Numbered from the stretch's first letter, positions 24,216-34,259 are shown. The stretch is DNA of 48,555 nt from Planctomycetales bacterium (GCA_020426625.1 JAGQPR010000007.1:1-48555), one strand, 5' to 3'. Notes: generated from the letters alone by a model not told the origin. Translations and numbers: made by a program.

Positions 24216-24831
24216 GAAACGCCCGCTCAAACGGGTCGATGGCGTTCATCGCGACGCGATCTTGGTGGTGATCGCATCGGAAGATCGTTACGCCGTGAAG
24301 CAGTACTTCGACCTGTTCAAGTCGACTTCAATTCAGTTTCGCGTGTTGGAAACGGAGGATGGCAGCTCGTCTCCCGAGCATGTGATGGCTCGGCTGGATG
24401 AGTTTATGAAGGACCATGACTTTGGCGAAGGAGATCAGTTTTGGTTCGTGTCCGATACAGATCACTGGATCGACAGCAATCACATCCAGAACCTCGTCGA
24501 AGTCGCGCGGCAGTGCCGTCAAAAGGGGATCCAAGTCGCCTTATCAAATCCATGCTTCGAACTTTGGCTTCTGCTCCACTTCGCTGACTTTCCGACTGAG
24601 GACGGACTCTCATGTTCCCAGATTGGTGAACAAATTAGGAGCGTTGTCGGCAGTTACAACAAGACCAAAGTGTTTCGTTTACCAATCACAAACGACTCCG
24701 TAAAAGACGCTATCGAGCGTTCCATTGCCCACTTTGCTGAGTCCGATACGATTCCTGAGAAAACGCAAACTGCGGTTCATCTGATTATCAGGGATTTGGT
24801 CGATCAGGGCATCATCAAAATCCCAAGCTGA
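24208..24831 (+). CDS. RloB/AbiLii-like Toprim protein
   Basis: This 207-aa protein has the RloB signatures: an N-terminal strand with acidic residue (ILVVIASEDRYAVKQYF), FWFVSDTDHWID with the D-x-D pair of a Toprim domain, and SNPCFELWLLLHF. RloB is the presumed nuclease released or controlled by the RloA ATPase. It is translationally coupled to the ATPase. It ends 11 bp before the convergent nuclease-like gene. Confidence 0.85.
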   Translation: MRKKRPLKRVDGVHRDAILVVIASEDRYAVKQYFDLFKSTSIQFRVLETEDGSSSPEHVMARLDEFMKDHDFGEGDQFWFVSDTDHWIDSNHIQNLVEVARQCRQKGIQVALSNPCFELWLLLHFADFPTEDGLSCSQIGEQIRSVVGSYNKTKVFRLPITNDSVKDAIERSIAHFAESDTIPEKTQTAVHLIIRDLVDQGIIKIPS

Positions 24832-24842
24832 ATAATCGCCGA

Positions 24843-25799
24843 TCAACCAAACCAACTTGGTGCGACCAAAAACAGCGGGCCTTTGGGGTGGGTGCGGATG
24901 TGGTTGAACTGAGTTGCCTGCCATGCGGCGAAGGCTTCTGCGTCGACTGGTGATTTCTCTGGTGTTATGAGTCGCATGTTGAGCTGGCGTTGGAGGTGTG
25001 TTTGGGCTAGGTTGCCGTCGAATTTGGGTTCGCTTTCATCGAGTGAGGTATAGAGCGGCATCGACATGAGCTGGGGATGTGGTTGCGGGTTTCCGTCGGT
25101 GGTCGGTTTGGCGTTGATATAGGCGCAGAATTTTGAGGGGGCGAAGAGTCCAGTCTTGGCGTCGTGGACGAAGTACTTGATCGTGCGTTTTCCCCAGAGC
25201 GTTTGGCCGTGAGTGGTGGTCAGTTCTTCATTGAATCTCTGCACGTTGCAAAAGACTTCAAGTAAATCGCCTGCGTAGTGGAGTTGGTAGCCTTCGGTGC
25301 TGGACAGTGGGTTGGCGATCGTGATTGCACGGGTAAGCTCGGATGCCGTGTCTATCGAGAGGGCTGCGAGTTCGATCGCGGATAGATGGTTGAGGCGTTT
25401 GATCTCGGCGGGCTCTAGCGTGGGGAAGAGCACGGTTTGGAACGCACTCATGCCGACTCGCCGCATGAGGAGGATCGTGTTGGCGGCTAGATTGCGACGT
25501 CCGCGTGTAACGTGCGGGCTGACCATTGCGACGAACGTGTCAGTGACGGGCTGCGGCTGAAAGAGGTGTGAGGTAGCGAACTTGGCATGGTTGGCGACGG
25601 GATCGGCACGGCTTACTTCAAATTCAATCCAGATTCTTCGCGAACCATCGTCTCGCGTGAGCAACACGTCGGCGCGGGCGGAGTAGCCAAGCACACGTTG
25701 CCAGTGAGCGTCGAGTACGTCGACTTCGTGCTTGCAACTCCAACCTGTCGGACAGGAAGCTGCGAATCGTTCTTGCAGAAATCCGGTGAGGCTGCCCAA
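24843..25799 (-). CDS. PD-(D/E)xK-like nuclease, last gene of DGQHR operon
   Basis: The protein is 318 aa. The N-terminal part has a restriction-enzyme-like core: Asp44 in ADVLLTRDDG, then IWIEFEVSRADP with Glu59 and Glu61. This resembles a D-ExK fold with a variant last residue. The remainder is unrecognised; the C-terminus ends in HPKGPLFLVAPSWFG. The start is TTG 25799, two bases after the DGQHR gene, so the two are coupled. In DndB- and DpdB-type loci such nucleases cut unmodified DNA. The fold call is tentative. Confidence 0.55.
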   Translation of the reverse strand: MGSLTGFLQERFAASCPTGWSCKHEVDVLDAHWQRVLGYSARADVLLTRDDGSRRIWIEFEVSRADPVANHAKFATSHLFQPQPVTDTFVAMVSPHVTRGRRNLAANTILLMRRVGMSAFQTVLFPTLEPAEIKRLNHLSAIELAALSIDTASELTRAITIANPLSSTEGYQLHYAGDLLEVFCNVQRFNEELTTTHGQTLWGKRTIKYFVHDAKTGLFAPSKFCAYINAKPTTDGNPQPHPQLMSMPLYTSLDESEPKFDGNLAQTHLQRQLNMRLITPEKSPVDAEAFAAWQATQFNHIRTHPKGPLFLVAPSWFG

Positions 25800-25801
25800 G
25801 T

Positions 25802-26950
25802 CTATTTGCTCCGCTTGCTTTGCACGTACGCTCGAATGAGAACATTCGATAGTATGTTCGTGTGACGCGGACTATGCGAGATGTCGTTCCATTTGATGTT
25901 GTCCATCTCCTCCCAACGCCCGCTGGTCCAGCGGCAGATTGGGGCGACGAGTTTTAGCTCGCGAATAATGTCGGCCTTGGCCGATTTTTCTCTTAGGTTG
26001 ATGACCGGCATGATTCGGTCCATCAAACGCCCCATCGCGCGAATACCGGCCCCGTGCATGAGTCGGCTTTTTGTGGGTGGTTTACCCCAGGCTTCGGGGA
26101 AAACTTCGCGAACGGCCGACCAGTAGACAACCAACAGCGAGGTGATGCCGTCGAAATCAGTTTCGCCGGTCGAGATGTTGCGATAGGGGAACAGGCAGCC
26201 CGAAGGTTGCGACAGACTTTCCTCGACCATTTTGACGATGGAGTTGTCCGTGATTACCGTCTCGGACTTCTTGTCGTTGGGCGTCGAGGCCCGCTTGATG
26301 ATTCCAAAGAATGGAGATGTCTTTTCATGATTGAGCCAATCGCAGATCGCTGACGGGATCTTTTTGGCCGATAGATTGGCCGGCAGGTTGCTACTGACTT
26401 CGGGCAACAGTTCGGTGATCAGGCCGCGTGGCAGCGGTTTAGAGCTGTTGACTCGCAAGAATTGATCGCGTTGCAGGTCGACTTCGTCTGCAATGAACGC
26501 ATTGACTGGGATGGCAAAGTCCCGTCGTTTGCATTTCGACAAAGCGAGGGCGCGCTGTTGGCCGTCGACGATCCAAGCCGGTTTAGGCCCGTCCCCGGTC
26601 GGCACCTGTATTTCCAAGGTGCCCGCCTTGGCGAAACCGTCATCGGTTGATGGCCCGCGGCTTTGCTTGAACTTCACGCTGGACGAGAGCGCGAGGATAA
26701 TCGAGTTGGGGAAAATGATTGAGTCCGAATCCAGGTAATCGACAATGTTCTGGACGTGCTGGCGAACGTCGGCGCGCTGATAACCGATGAGCTTGCCAGT
26801 CTCATCTCGTGAAATGCGTGAAATATCGGCGACTTGCAGCAGTTCATCACTCGTAAGCGTGAACATGAACAGCGGATGATCCACGTCTTGGTCAATTCGT
26901 AACGCACGCCGCTGAATGATCCCACCGTTGCTGTTTTTGCGATTAGCCAT
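25802..26950 (-). CDS. DGQHR-domain (DndB/DpdB-like) protein
   Basis: The protein is 382 aa. Residues 125-140 (PAWIVDGQQRALALSK) match the DGQHR motif of DndB, DpdB and ParB/Srx-like proteins, with Gln replacing His. The N-terminal half has the typical IGYQRADVRQHVQNIVDYLD and the FPNSIILAL strand, and FLRVNSSKPLP follows. DndB regulates phosphorothioation, while DpdB takes part in inserting preQ0-type bases in DNA. It overlaps the previous gene by 8 bp. Adjacent queCED genes favour the 7-deazaguanine variant, but no transglycosylase is present here. Confidence 0.8.
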   Translation of the reverse strand: MANRKNSNGGIIQRRALRIDQDVDHPLFMFTLTSDELLQVADISRISRDETGKLIGYQRADVRQHVQNIVDYLDSDSIIFPNSIILALSSSVKFKQSRGPSTDDGFAKAGTLEIQVPTGDGPKPAWIVDGQQRALALSKCKRRDFAIPVNAFIADEVDLQRDQFLRVNSSKPLPRGLITELLPEVSSNLPANLSAKKIPSAICDWLNHEKTSPFFGIIKRASTPNDKKSETVITDNSIVKMVEESLSQPSGCLFPYRNISTGETDFDGITSLLVVYWSAVREVFPEAWGKPPTKSRLMHGAGIRAMGRLMDRIMPVINLREKSAKADIIRELKLVAPICRWTSGRWEEMDNIKWNDISHSPRHTNILSNVLIRAYVQSKRSK

Positions 26951-27887
26951 TGAGCTCCTCCATCACTTCATAGAAAAGAGCAGCGAATCGCTTCTGTTCA
27001 CAAGCTTTGTTATCGTTCCGCAGCATGCGAAGCAACGGCGTGTGACGCAAGGAATCATCCGCCCTTAGCTTCTGGCGGATGAAGCGGCGGACCTGTTCGT
27101 CCGATAGGGGTTTGCGGTCGAATTTCTCAAGTTCAGGTTGCTCCTTGAGAAGCTTGCGGTAACGAACCGCGAGCGTTGAAGCTCGTGGGGGTAGTCTCGA
27201 TTCCCGCAAAATTTTGTTAGCTAACCTTGTGTTCAGCGATCGGCGAGCACCGCCAGTCACTGCTTGCAGTCTTGCGTCGCACGGGACGAGATTGGAGTCG
27301 AGTCCCTCGAGTGAATTCGCGCCCGAGCAGACTATCGAAAGTTGATCGGGGTCGCTGAGGCTAGGCAGTCCAGCGCGAATATCATCCGCAATTGCTCGAA
27401 GGTAAGTTTCCGACGCTACCACCAACAAGGAACGTTTGGGGTAGGTTGCCATCAACGCCTCGAGACTACGTGGGCGATTCTTGAAATGAGCTTTCCATCG
27501 CGAGGTCGTTTGCCACCACTGCTTCGATGCATCTGGTCGCTCGTCCTCGGGTAGTGTTGCTGCGACGGAATCAGGGTGATTGCCAGAAAACGTTGCGGCG
27601 TACGGTGTGATGCAGTCATCGAAACGGACGAGGCCGAATCCGGCCGAATATACCCAGATGTCGATGTCAAAATAGGACGATCCAAATGACCGAACGTTAG
27701 CCCAGTGGTCCCCGGCGTAGAGATCTTCAACGAGGACCCGGCTACGCTTATTGCGATTGAGCCGCGTTTGCCACTGCTTGAAACGATCGCGCAGAGAAGT
27801 GCTTGTGACGTTGCGTAATTGGCATTCTTCAGCGACGGAGTGTCTCTTGTCCTTGGTGCATGTCACGACGACGTTGACGACACTCAT
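26943..27887 (-). CDS. unknown protein with YaaA/DUF6884-like N-terminus
   Basis: This protein of about 314 aa lies between queD and the DGQHR gene. The N-terminal part has VVVTCTKDKRHSV, then VEDLYAGDHWANVRSF and WVYSAGFGLVRFDD, a pattern I associate loosely with YaaA/DUF6884-type domains. Residues about 150-230 carry LLVVASETYLRAIADDI, and the C-terminal half is basic and helical. No TIM-barrel transglycosylase or zinc motif is visible, so it does not look like DpdA. I chose ATG 27887; the frame is open to 27998, overlapping queD. The function is unknown. Confidence 0.6.
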   Translation of the reverse strand: MSVVNVVVTCTKDKRHSVAEECQLRNVTSTSLRDRFKQWQTRLNRNKRSRVLVEDLYAGDHWANVRSFGSSYFDIDIWVYSAGFGLVRFDDCITPYAATFSGNHPDSVAATLPEDERPDASKQWWQTTSRWKAHFKNRPRSLEALMATYPKRSLLVVASETYLRAIADDIRAGLPSLSDPDQLSIVCSGANSLEGLDSNLVPCDARLQAVTGGARRSLNTRLANKILRESRLPPRASTLAVRYRKLLKEQPELEKFDRKPLSDEQVRRFIRQKLRADDSLRHTPLLRMLRNDNKACEQKRFAALFYEVMEELNG

Positions 27888-27924
27888 CCGACGGTCGCCT
27901 CTCTGGTGAACAAAACCCGTGCGA

Positions 27925-28287
27925 TCATTCGTGCTCTCCGCTGTAGGAGCATCCGCAGGTGCATGTTTCACAAACGACAACCTTGGAAAGCGGCGCAAGG
28001 TTTGGCTTTAACTGTCGCCAGATCCAAATCGCGATGTTTTCGCTCGTTGGATTTTCGAGGCCCTCGATTTCGTTGAGGTAGTAGTGATCGAGTCGGTCAA
28101 GAATCGGCTTAAAGGCGGATTTAATCTCAGCGAAGTCGATCACCCAACCGAACTTTTCATCAACCGGGCCTGAAATGTGAAGCTCAACGCGGAATGAATG
28201 CCCATGCAACCGAGCGCACTGATGCCCTTCCGGCACGTTCGGCAGTCGATGTGCCGCTTCAAATCGAAATTCCTTGTAGAGATCCAT
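27925..28287 (-). CDS. queD: 6-carboxy-tetrahydropterin synthase QueD
   Basis: The protein is 120 aa. Zinc ligands are in FEAAHRL and [10 protein letters not shown], and the catalytic-type Cys lies in [27 protein letters not shown] and [11 protein letters not shown] complete the family signature. QueD makes 6-carboxy-5,6,7,8-tetrahydropterin, the first dedicated step to preQ0. GGAG lies about 9 bp before ATG 28287. It is third in a queC-queE-queD operon. Confidence 0.92.
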   Translation of the reverse strand: MDLYKEFRFEAAHRLPNVPEGHQCARLHGHSFRVELHISGPVDEKFGWVIDFAEIKSAFKPILDRLDHYYLNEIEGLENPTSENIAIWIWRQLKPNLAPLSKVVVCETCTCGCSYSGEHE

Positions 28288-28303
28288 AGCGATTGCTCCG
28301 TCC

Positions 28304-28939
28304 TTACGGCAGCCCAATCAATTTGTGAGTCTGGATGCTGAGTTCCCAGCGGGGATGCTCGAGACAATACTGTGTCGCCAGTTTTGTGTTCTGCTCTCGC
28401 GAATGGCCGTCCATCGGCTGCAGAAAAAAACGATCGAAATCGAAATCCTCGTACTTCGTTGGCTCGCCACCGACCTGCGGATAAACCAGCTTGAGCTCGT
28501 CGCCAGTTCGCAGAATGCACTCAGCGTTCGCCTTCGGGCTGACACAAATCCAATCAATTCCGGGCGGTGGCATCTTCGTTCCGTTGGTTTCAACAGCGAC
28601 TTCAAAGCCCTCGTCATGCAAGGCTTCAACTGCGGCCTCGTCAAGTTGCAACAACGGTTCGCCGCCGGTGCAAACGACTAACCTGTTCGCATTCCAGCTT
28701 TCAGGCCACATCGCGGCAACCGCAGATGCCAATTCGAGGGCGGACTTAAAGACACCACCGCCTGGTCCGTTGGTACCAACAAACTGGGTATCGCAGAATT
28801 GGCAGACCGCTGACGCACGATCTTCTTCGCGTCCTGACCAAAGGTTGCAACCAGTGAACCGGCAGAACACGGCTGGTTTGCCGGCGTTTGCGCCTTCGCC
28901 CTGGAGCGTGTAGTAGATCTCTTTGACGGAGTACTTCAT
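28304..28939 (-). CDS. queE: 7-carboxy-7-deazaguanine synthase QueE
   Basis: This radical SAM enzyme of about 211 aa has [25 protein letters not shown]. The cluster-binding Cys residues are in this region and in CQFCDTQF, with a longer spacer than the plain CxxxCxxC motif, as in Que[11 protein letters not shown] and VAVETNGTK complete it. QueE converts carboxy-tetrahydropterin to 7-carboxy-7-deazaguanine. The ATG overlaps the queC stop (ATGA). Confidence 0.92.
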   Translation of the reverse strand: MKYSVKEIYYTLQGEGANAGKPAVFCRFTGCNLWSGREEDRASAVCQFCDTQFVGTNGPGGGVFKSALELASAVAAMWPESWNANRLVVCTGGEPLLQLDEAAVEALHDEGFEVAVETNGTKMPPPGIDWICVSPKANAECILRTGDELKLVYPQVGGEPTKYEDFDFDRFFLQPMDGHSREQNTKLATQYCLEHPRWELSIQTHKLIGLP

Positions 28940-29640
28940 GTTCCCACCAATCCAAAATCGACGTAGCGGGTCGGATCCGGCAAGCCACACTGCTCAAACC
29001 CCTGGCGTCGCAAAACACACGCGTCGCAACATCCGCATGCTCTTCCATCGCTATCCGCTTCGTAGCAACTCACCGTCGAAGCGTAGTCAACGCCGAGATC
29101 TGAACCAAGCTGAACGATCTCCACTTTCGTCTTGTCAATCAGCGGCGTGTGGATCGCGAGTGACTGCTCACCCGAGGTCGCCTGAGCAGTTGCCAAGTTC
29201 GCCATCGCCTGATAAGCAGCGATGTACTCGGGACGACAGTCTGGATAGCCCGAGTAGTCAAGCGAGTTCACGCCGATAAACAGATCGTTTGCTTCTCGCA
29301 CCTCAGCGAGCGCCAGTGCATACGACAGAAAGATCGTGTTGCGTGCTGGAACGTAGGTCTTCGGAATGGCTGCGTTCATCTCATCGAGCGTTCTTCCTTT
29401 GGGAACATCGATCGAATCTGTCAGCGCGGAACCACCGAACGCGCGCAAGTCGATGTCAATTAAAGTGTGATCTTCAACACCAAACAACTCGGCCGTCCGT
29501 CGCGCCGAATCCACTTCTGATTGGTGTCGTTGCCCATAAGCGAACGTGAGGGCCGAAATAGCGAATCCTTGCGATTTAGCGATCGCAAGCATCGTGGTCG
29601 AATCCAGACCACCACTCAGAAGAACGATTGCTTTCGACAT
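28936..29640 (-). CDS. queC: 7-cyano-7-deazaguanine synthase QueC
   Basis: This 234-aa protein has the PP-loop [10 protein letters not shown] at its N-terminus, followed by [12 protein letters not shown] and [15 protein letters not shown]. The C-terminal zinc site is [17 protein letters not shown]. QueC converts carboxy-deazaguanine to preQ0 with ATP and ammonia. GGGGAAAG lies just before ATG 29640. preQ0 feeds queuosine in tRNA, and in some loci DNA modification; the downstream DGQHR gene fits the latter. Confidence 0.93.
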   Translation of the reverse strand: MSKAIVLLSGGLDSTTMLAIAKSQGFAISALTFAYGQRHQSEVDSARRTAELFGVEDHTLIDIDLRAFGGSALTDSIDVPKGRTLDEMNAAIPKTYVPARNTIFLSYALALAEVREANDLFIGVNSLDYSGYPDCRPEYIAAYQAMANLATAQATSGEQSLAIHTPLIDKTKVEIVQLGSDLGVDYASTVSCYEADSDGRACGCCDACVLRRQGFEQCGLPDPTRYVDFGLVGT

Positions 29641-29987
29641 CTGCTTTCCCCAGATACTTGTTCGGAACACGGGAATCGCCAGCCTGCACTTGCTAGCAAC
29701 CGATAAACTACAGCACAGAAGGCACTTGCGTCAACGCCTAACTGCACTCCCGAGTGGCGCAGTGTCTGTGCAGTTAATGCATTTCTCGATACGATACCGG
29801 ATCAGCAGTTATCAGTCCCATCGCCCTGGACCGGAAACCTCAACGCGTTTGTCAAAATTACGCGACCGCTGGGACACGTTTGCCCACACGCTCATTCAGA
29901 ATACAAAGGTGTCAAAGAAATAGACATTTCGTCAATCCGAAATTAAGGAGTCCTACCGGAAAACATTTTTACGGCTAAGAAACTGCC
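29641..29987. other. divergent intergenic region queC/mrr
   Basis: These 347 bp separate queC (minus) from the mrr-like gene (plus). No supported ORF is present, and I see no preQ1-riboswitch-like pseudoknot upstream of queC. TTGTCA-type and AT-rich patches at 29850-29960 could be promoters, but none is convincing. Confidence 0.4.
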
Positions 29988-30901
29988 ATGGCTGATCCAG
30001 ACTTTCAATCGATGTTCGTTCCGTTTCTTTGCGAATTCTCGGACGGGGAAGAGCATGCCATCAAGCAGGTCACCGAGGCGATTGCGGATGGGATGGATCT
30101 AACGCGGCAAGACCGCGAGGAGATGTTGCCTAGCGGTAGCCAGCGACGACTGGCCAATCGCGTCGGTTGGGCACGGACCCACCTAAAGCACGCCAAGTTG
30201 ATCGAATACACGGGGCGCGGCGTGATGAAGATCACTCAACGTGGACTAGATACACTGTCAAGCCATCCCAATGGCCTGACGCTTAAAAAGATCTTGATCA
30301 GTTTGCTGAACACTACGAGTGGCACCACAAAAAACGGCCATCATCTCCGGCATCCCCTGACGGCGATCAACGCGGCAGCACGTGTACACCTGAAGAGCAA
30401 ATCGCTAGTTTGACCACGGAATTAAATGCCAAACTTGCTGATGACATACTGGCGCAGGTTCGTGAAATGGACCCGTACAAGTTCGAGCAGTTGGTGATCG
30501 ATTTGTTGTTTGCGATGGGCTACGGAGGTTCACGAGCGGAAGCAGCGAAGGTCACTAAGGCGTCCAATGATGAGGGCATAGATGGTATCATCAGCGAGGA
30601 TCGTCTCGGTCTCGACATGATCTACGTTCAAGCCAAACGCTGGAAAGATAGTGTCGGACGAAAGGAGATCCAGGCGTTTGTCGGCGCGCTGGCTGGCAAA
30701 CAGGCGAGCAAAGGGGTGTTCATTACGACGAGCAATTTTCGTAATACAGCGATCGAGTACGCGGAGGCGGTGACACAGAAGGTGGTTTTGATTGACGGTG
30801 AACGCTTGGGGGAACTCATGATCGAGTACGACATCGGCGTGTCGCGAGACCAGGCTTTTGTGCTGAAGAAGATCGACTCGGACTACTTCGAAGATATGTA
30901 A
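29988..30901 (+). pseudogene. mrr: Mrr-type restriction endonuclease split by -1 frameshift
   Basis: Frame 1 (29988-30413) encodes the N-terminal winged-helix part of Mrr (FVPFLCEFSDGEEH, then LANRVGWARTHLKHAKLIEY). The catalytic part lies in a second frame (30410-30901): FEQLVIDLLFAMGYGGS, then DEGIDGIISED and IYVQAKRW (D...QxK nuclease), and FVGALAGKQASKGVFITTS. The second frame is open back to about 30290 and reads FAEHYEWHHKKR. One base is therefore missing in the run CTTAAAAAG at 30282-30290. Mrr cuts methylated DNA. It could be inactivated, or restored by slippage. Confidence 0.8.
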
Positions 30902-31835
30902 CAACCAGGACACCTGCTGTCTACCAATCCGAGGCGGAGGGTGAGTTGGGCCGGCACCGGCAGTTAGATCGTGGTTACGCGCGATAGTCGCTTCGCGAAT
31001 GTATTGCCGCAAACTGTTCGTTGTTGGTTCGCGGGTTGGAACTGGGGCTTGCCTTTCGCGGCTGTTGTTTTGGTTCCTAAGAGTGACGTTTGTGCCGTTT
31101 TTGGCCGGAACGGCCTCTGACTTTTTAAGCTGTTTGGAGGTCAGGGTTTAGGAAAGAGAGAACCTCGGAAGCGTCTCACGCTGGGGGTTACACTCGGGGA
31201 GGTGGATGGGCTTGTTCGTGCAATCGGATCAGTTACTCGCGATGAAGCAGTTCCGCAAGTCAATGAATGAGTCGTTACGCCGCATCGGTGTTGAACTGCA
31301 GGACCAAGCGTACGCCACACTCTGATGTGGAACCAGCACCAATTCGGTCGGCTTTTGTTGCTCGGCGCGGCAAGCTTCAGCATGCCACGCAATTCGTTTC
31401 AATGCCCCTCCACGCGATTGCTTGCACACACCATCTATTGCTTCACTCACGCGGCAAGTCAAGAATTCCGACTGTGGTTTTTTGCACTTATGAACCTTAA
31501 CGCTGAATAATGTCCGTTGTCCAGCAATAAATGCTATCTTACGAATGATGTGGTCAATGCAACCAACATGTGACATGACGAGCTCGGTACGAATCGGCAA
31601 TCCAACCGCTGCTCGCAATGCCGAGCAATACGTGTCATAAACAAGGCTCGCTGTACTTCATGAAGTTCTTTGAAGGCAAAGCAATGAACATTTTGCTTGA
31701 CAAAACTCGTTCATAGAACGACGTAGTTGCAACTCGGCCTCTAAGAGCCAGATGCTGGCTACCATTGACGCGTTTGGTTGATCAAGAAGAATGGCAACTG
31801 ATGTCTGTACTACTGTGTGAATGGTTGGGTGACAC
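30902..31835. other. 934-bp stretch without supported gene
   Basis: Several short open frames lie on both strands, but none has a recognisable domain, good ribosome site or protein-like composition. The largest is 129 codons on the minus strand at 31229-31618. Inverted GGCCGGAACGGCC-type sequence at about 31100 could be a terminator after mrr. It probably holds decayed sequence and the topB promoter. Confidence 0.4.
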
Positions 31836-34250
31836 GTGAAAGTGATACTTGCCGAAAAGCCATCCGTGGCCCGTGAGCTGGCTGCCTTCCTCAAGGCAAC
31901 TTCGCGGCGTGACGGCTACTTTGAAGGCAACGGCTATCAAGTCACCTGGGCTCTGGGGCACCTCGTCGAGCTGAAGGAACCGGCTGACTATGACCCGTCA
32001 TTGAAGACTTGGTCGCTGGATACCTTGCCATTCATCCCCGATGAGTTCGAGTTAAAGTTGCGTGACGACAAGGGAACCAAGCAACAATTCGGAATCGTAA
32101 GGCGACTGTTTCACGCGGCGGATGGGCTGATATGTGCTACCGACGCGGGCCGTGAAGGCGAACTGATCTTTCGCTATATCCTCACCCTCACGGGCTGCAC
32201 TCGCAAACCAACTCAAAGGCTTTGGCTGAGTTCACTCACACCTCAGGCGATTCAATCTGCGTTTCGTTCGCTGCGGCCGTTGTCGGATTACGACAATTTG
32301 TATGCCGCCGCCAAATGTCGAAGCGAAGCCGACTGGATCGTCGGTCTGAATGCGACGCGTAACTATACGTTGCGTTATGGGACTGCGGGGATTCTCTGGA
32401 GTCTGGGGCGTGTACAGACTCCCGTGTTAGTCATGATCGTACGCCGCGACGACGAGATTCGAACGTTTAAGCCGCAGCCATTTTGGGAGTTGCTGACGAA
32501 CTACCGCAAAGTGTGCTTCCGCTACACCGGTGATCGCTTCGACATGCAGATAGAGGCACAAGCCTTGCTTAACCGGGTCAGCAAACATCTGCTCGTTATC
32601 CAGAAGATTGAAAAACGACCTGAGAAGTCGCTGCCACCTCAGTTGTTCGACCTGACGGAGTTGCAACGGGATATGAACCGTCGCTTTGGAATGTCGGCCG
32701 CCAGTACACTACAAAGTGCCCAGTCACTTTATGAAGCGAAACTGATTACGTATCCCCGCACCGACTCACGCTACCTAAGTACCGACGTGCAGAAAGAGGT
32801 CCCAGGAATCTTGCGGCAGCTGCAGTCGATCAAACCCAACGAAATAGCCAAGCTCGACTTGAAGGCCCTCCCGTTTAATGGGCGAATAGTCAATAACCAG
32901 AAAGTAAACGACCACCATGCAATTGTCCCAACCGGTGCCGCCCCGGGAGCATTGCGTGACCAAGACGAGAAGGTTTACTCAGCGATCGTGGTGCAATTGA
33001 TCGCAGCATTCTATCCGCCGTGTTTGAAGGAAGTGACGACAGTCGACGCTATATCCAATGACGTGCCATTTCGCGCCCGTGGTGTGCGACTGGTTGAGCC
33101 CGGATGGACCGAGTTGTTTCCTCGCAAATCTGCGGAGCCGAATGGGGAAGACGAGCAAGCTTTGCCGAATTTTGCATTACGTGAGAGTGGACCCCACGAG
33201 CCGGTCATAAAGCCGGGGCAAACGATTCCACCCAAGCACTTCAGCGAGAACACTCTGCTTGGCGCGATGGACACCGCCGGTAAGCTCGTCGAGGAAGGCG
33301 AGCTACGGGAAGCGCTCAAGGAGAAGGGACTTGGCACTCCGGCAACGCGTGCGGCCATCATTGAAACGCTATTGAAGCGCCAATACATTCAGCGAGAGAA
33401 GAAGAACCTCATCGCGACAGAACTTGGCCGGTACCTCGTGGCGATTGTGCAGGATCACAACCTCAAATCACCCGAGCTCACCGGAGAATGGGAGTCAAAA
33501 CTCAATAGGATTGAAGCTGGCCACGCAGCGCCCGAAAGGTTCATGCGCGAGATTGCTGAATATACGCGCGGAATCATTCAGTCCAGCGACAATAAGGCGA
33601 TCGACGAAACAAAACTTGGTGAATGCCCACAATGCGGACATCCCATCATTGCAGGCAAGCAGGCCTATGGCTGTTCGGCGTGGCGCGCAGGGTGCCGGTT
33701 TGTACTTCAGCCGACCTACCGCGACAGCCAATTAGACACTAGTCAAATTCGCGAACTACTGCAGAATGGCGTGCTTAGTGAGCCAATTAAGCTCGGCGAT
33801 GGCCACCAATGCTTCTTGAGTTTGTTGGAATCCGGCGCGTTAGTCGAGATCGCGGTTCCTCAAGGTGACGAACAGAGCGATGGAAAGCCCTTAGGCTGGC
33901 GGAAGAAATCGACGAGTACTCGAAGCTCTTCAAAGAAGACGCGTGCTGCGGAGGGTTCGAGTCGACCAAAGACGAGGAAGACTTCTGCTGATCTCGGACC
34001 TTGTCCACTTTGCGGGGCGCAGGTTATCGAGCAGCCGAAATCGTTCAGTTGCAGTCACTGGCGAGAAGGTTGCGGCTTGACGATCTGGAAGTCGATTTCC
34101 GGCAAACGGATTTCCGTTCGCACCGCCAAGACACTTCTGCGCGACGGGAAGACTGCCGAGTTGAAGGGGTTCAAATCCAAATCAGGTCAGCCATTCAGTG
34201 CACGCCTGAAGCTGATCGATGGAAAAGTTAACCTAGATTTCGATAATTGA
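31836..34250 (+). CDS. topB: DNA topoisomerase III
   Basis: This 804-aa type IA topoisomerase starts at GTG 31836. The Toprim domain has ILAEKPSVARELAAFL and DAGREGELIFRYIL. The active-site tyrosine is Tyr306 in LITYPRTDSRYLS. NDHHAIVPTG, then GTPATRAAIIETLLKRQYI are further family motifs. Two C-terminal zinc-ribbon-like repeats begin at CPQCGHPI and CPLCGAQV, separated by a Ser/Arg/Lys-rich linker. It removes negative supercoils and decatenates DNA. Position next to a defence island hints at a mobile-element-type TopB. Confidence 0.9.
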   Translation: MKVILAEKPSVARELAAFLKATSRRDGYFEGNGYQVTWALGHLVELKEPADYDPSLKTWSLDTLPFIPDEFELKLRDDKGTKQQFGIVRRLFHAADGLICATDAGREGELIFRYILTLTGCTRKPTQRLWLSSLTPQAIQSAFRSLRPLSDYDNLYAAAKCRSEADWIVGLNATRNYTLRYGTAGILWSLGRVQTPVLVMIVRRDDEIRTFKPQPFWELLTNYRKVCFRYTGDRFDMQIEAQALLNRVSKHLLVIQKIEKRPEKSLPPQLFDLTELQRDMNRRFGMSAASTLQSAQSLYEAKLITYPRTDSRYLSTDVQKEVPGILRQLQSIKPNEIAKLDLKALPFNGRIVNNQKVNDHHAIVPTGAAPGALRDQDEKVYSAIVVQLIAAFYPPCLKEVTTVDAISNDVPFRARGVRLVEPGWTELFPRKSAEPNGEDEQALPNFALRESGPHEPVIKPGQTIPPKHFSENTLLGAMDTAGKLVEEGELREALKEKGLGTPATRAAIIETLLKRQYIQREKKNLIATELGRYLVAIVQDHNLKSPELTGEWESKLNRIEAGHAAPERFMREIAEYTRGIIQSSDNKAIDETKLGECPQCGHPIIAGKQAYGCSAWRAGCRFVLQPTYRDSQLDTSQIRELLQNGVLSEPIKLGDGHQCFLSLLESGALVEIAVPQGDEQSDGKPLGWRKKSTSTRSSSKKTRAAEGSSRPKTRKTSADLGPCPLCGAQVIEQPKSFSCSHWREGCGLTIWKSISGKRISVRTAKTLLRDGKTAELKGFKSKSGQPFSARLKLIDGKVNLDFDN

Positions 34251-34259
34251 CGGCGGTGA

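Noticed and set aside
29641-29760. preQ1 riboswitch upstream of queC
   Set aside because: No hairpin with the A-rich tail typical of preQ1-I or of preQ1-II/III could be recognised on the minus strand.
31229-31618. 129-codon minus-strand frame
   Set aside because: No recognisable domain or ribosome site; surrounding sequence looks decayed.
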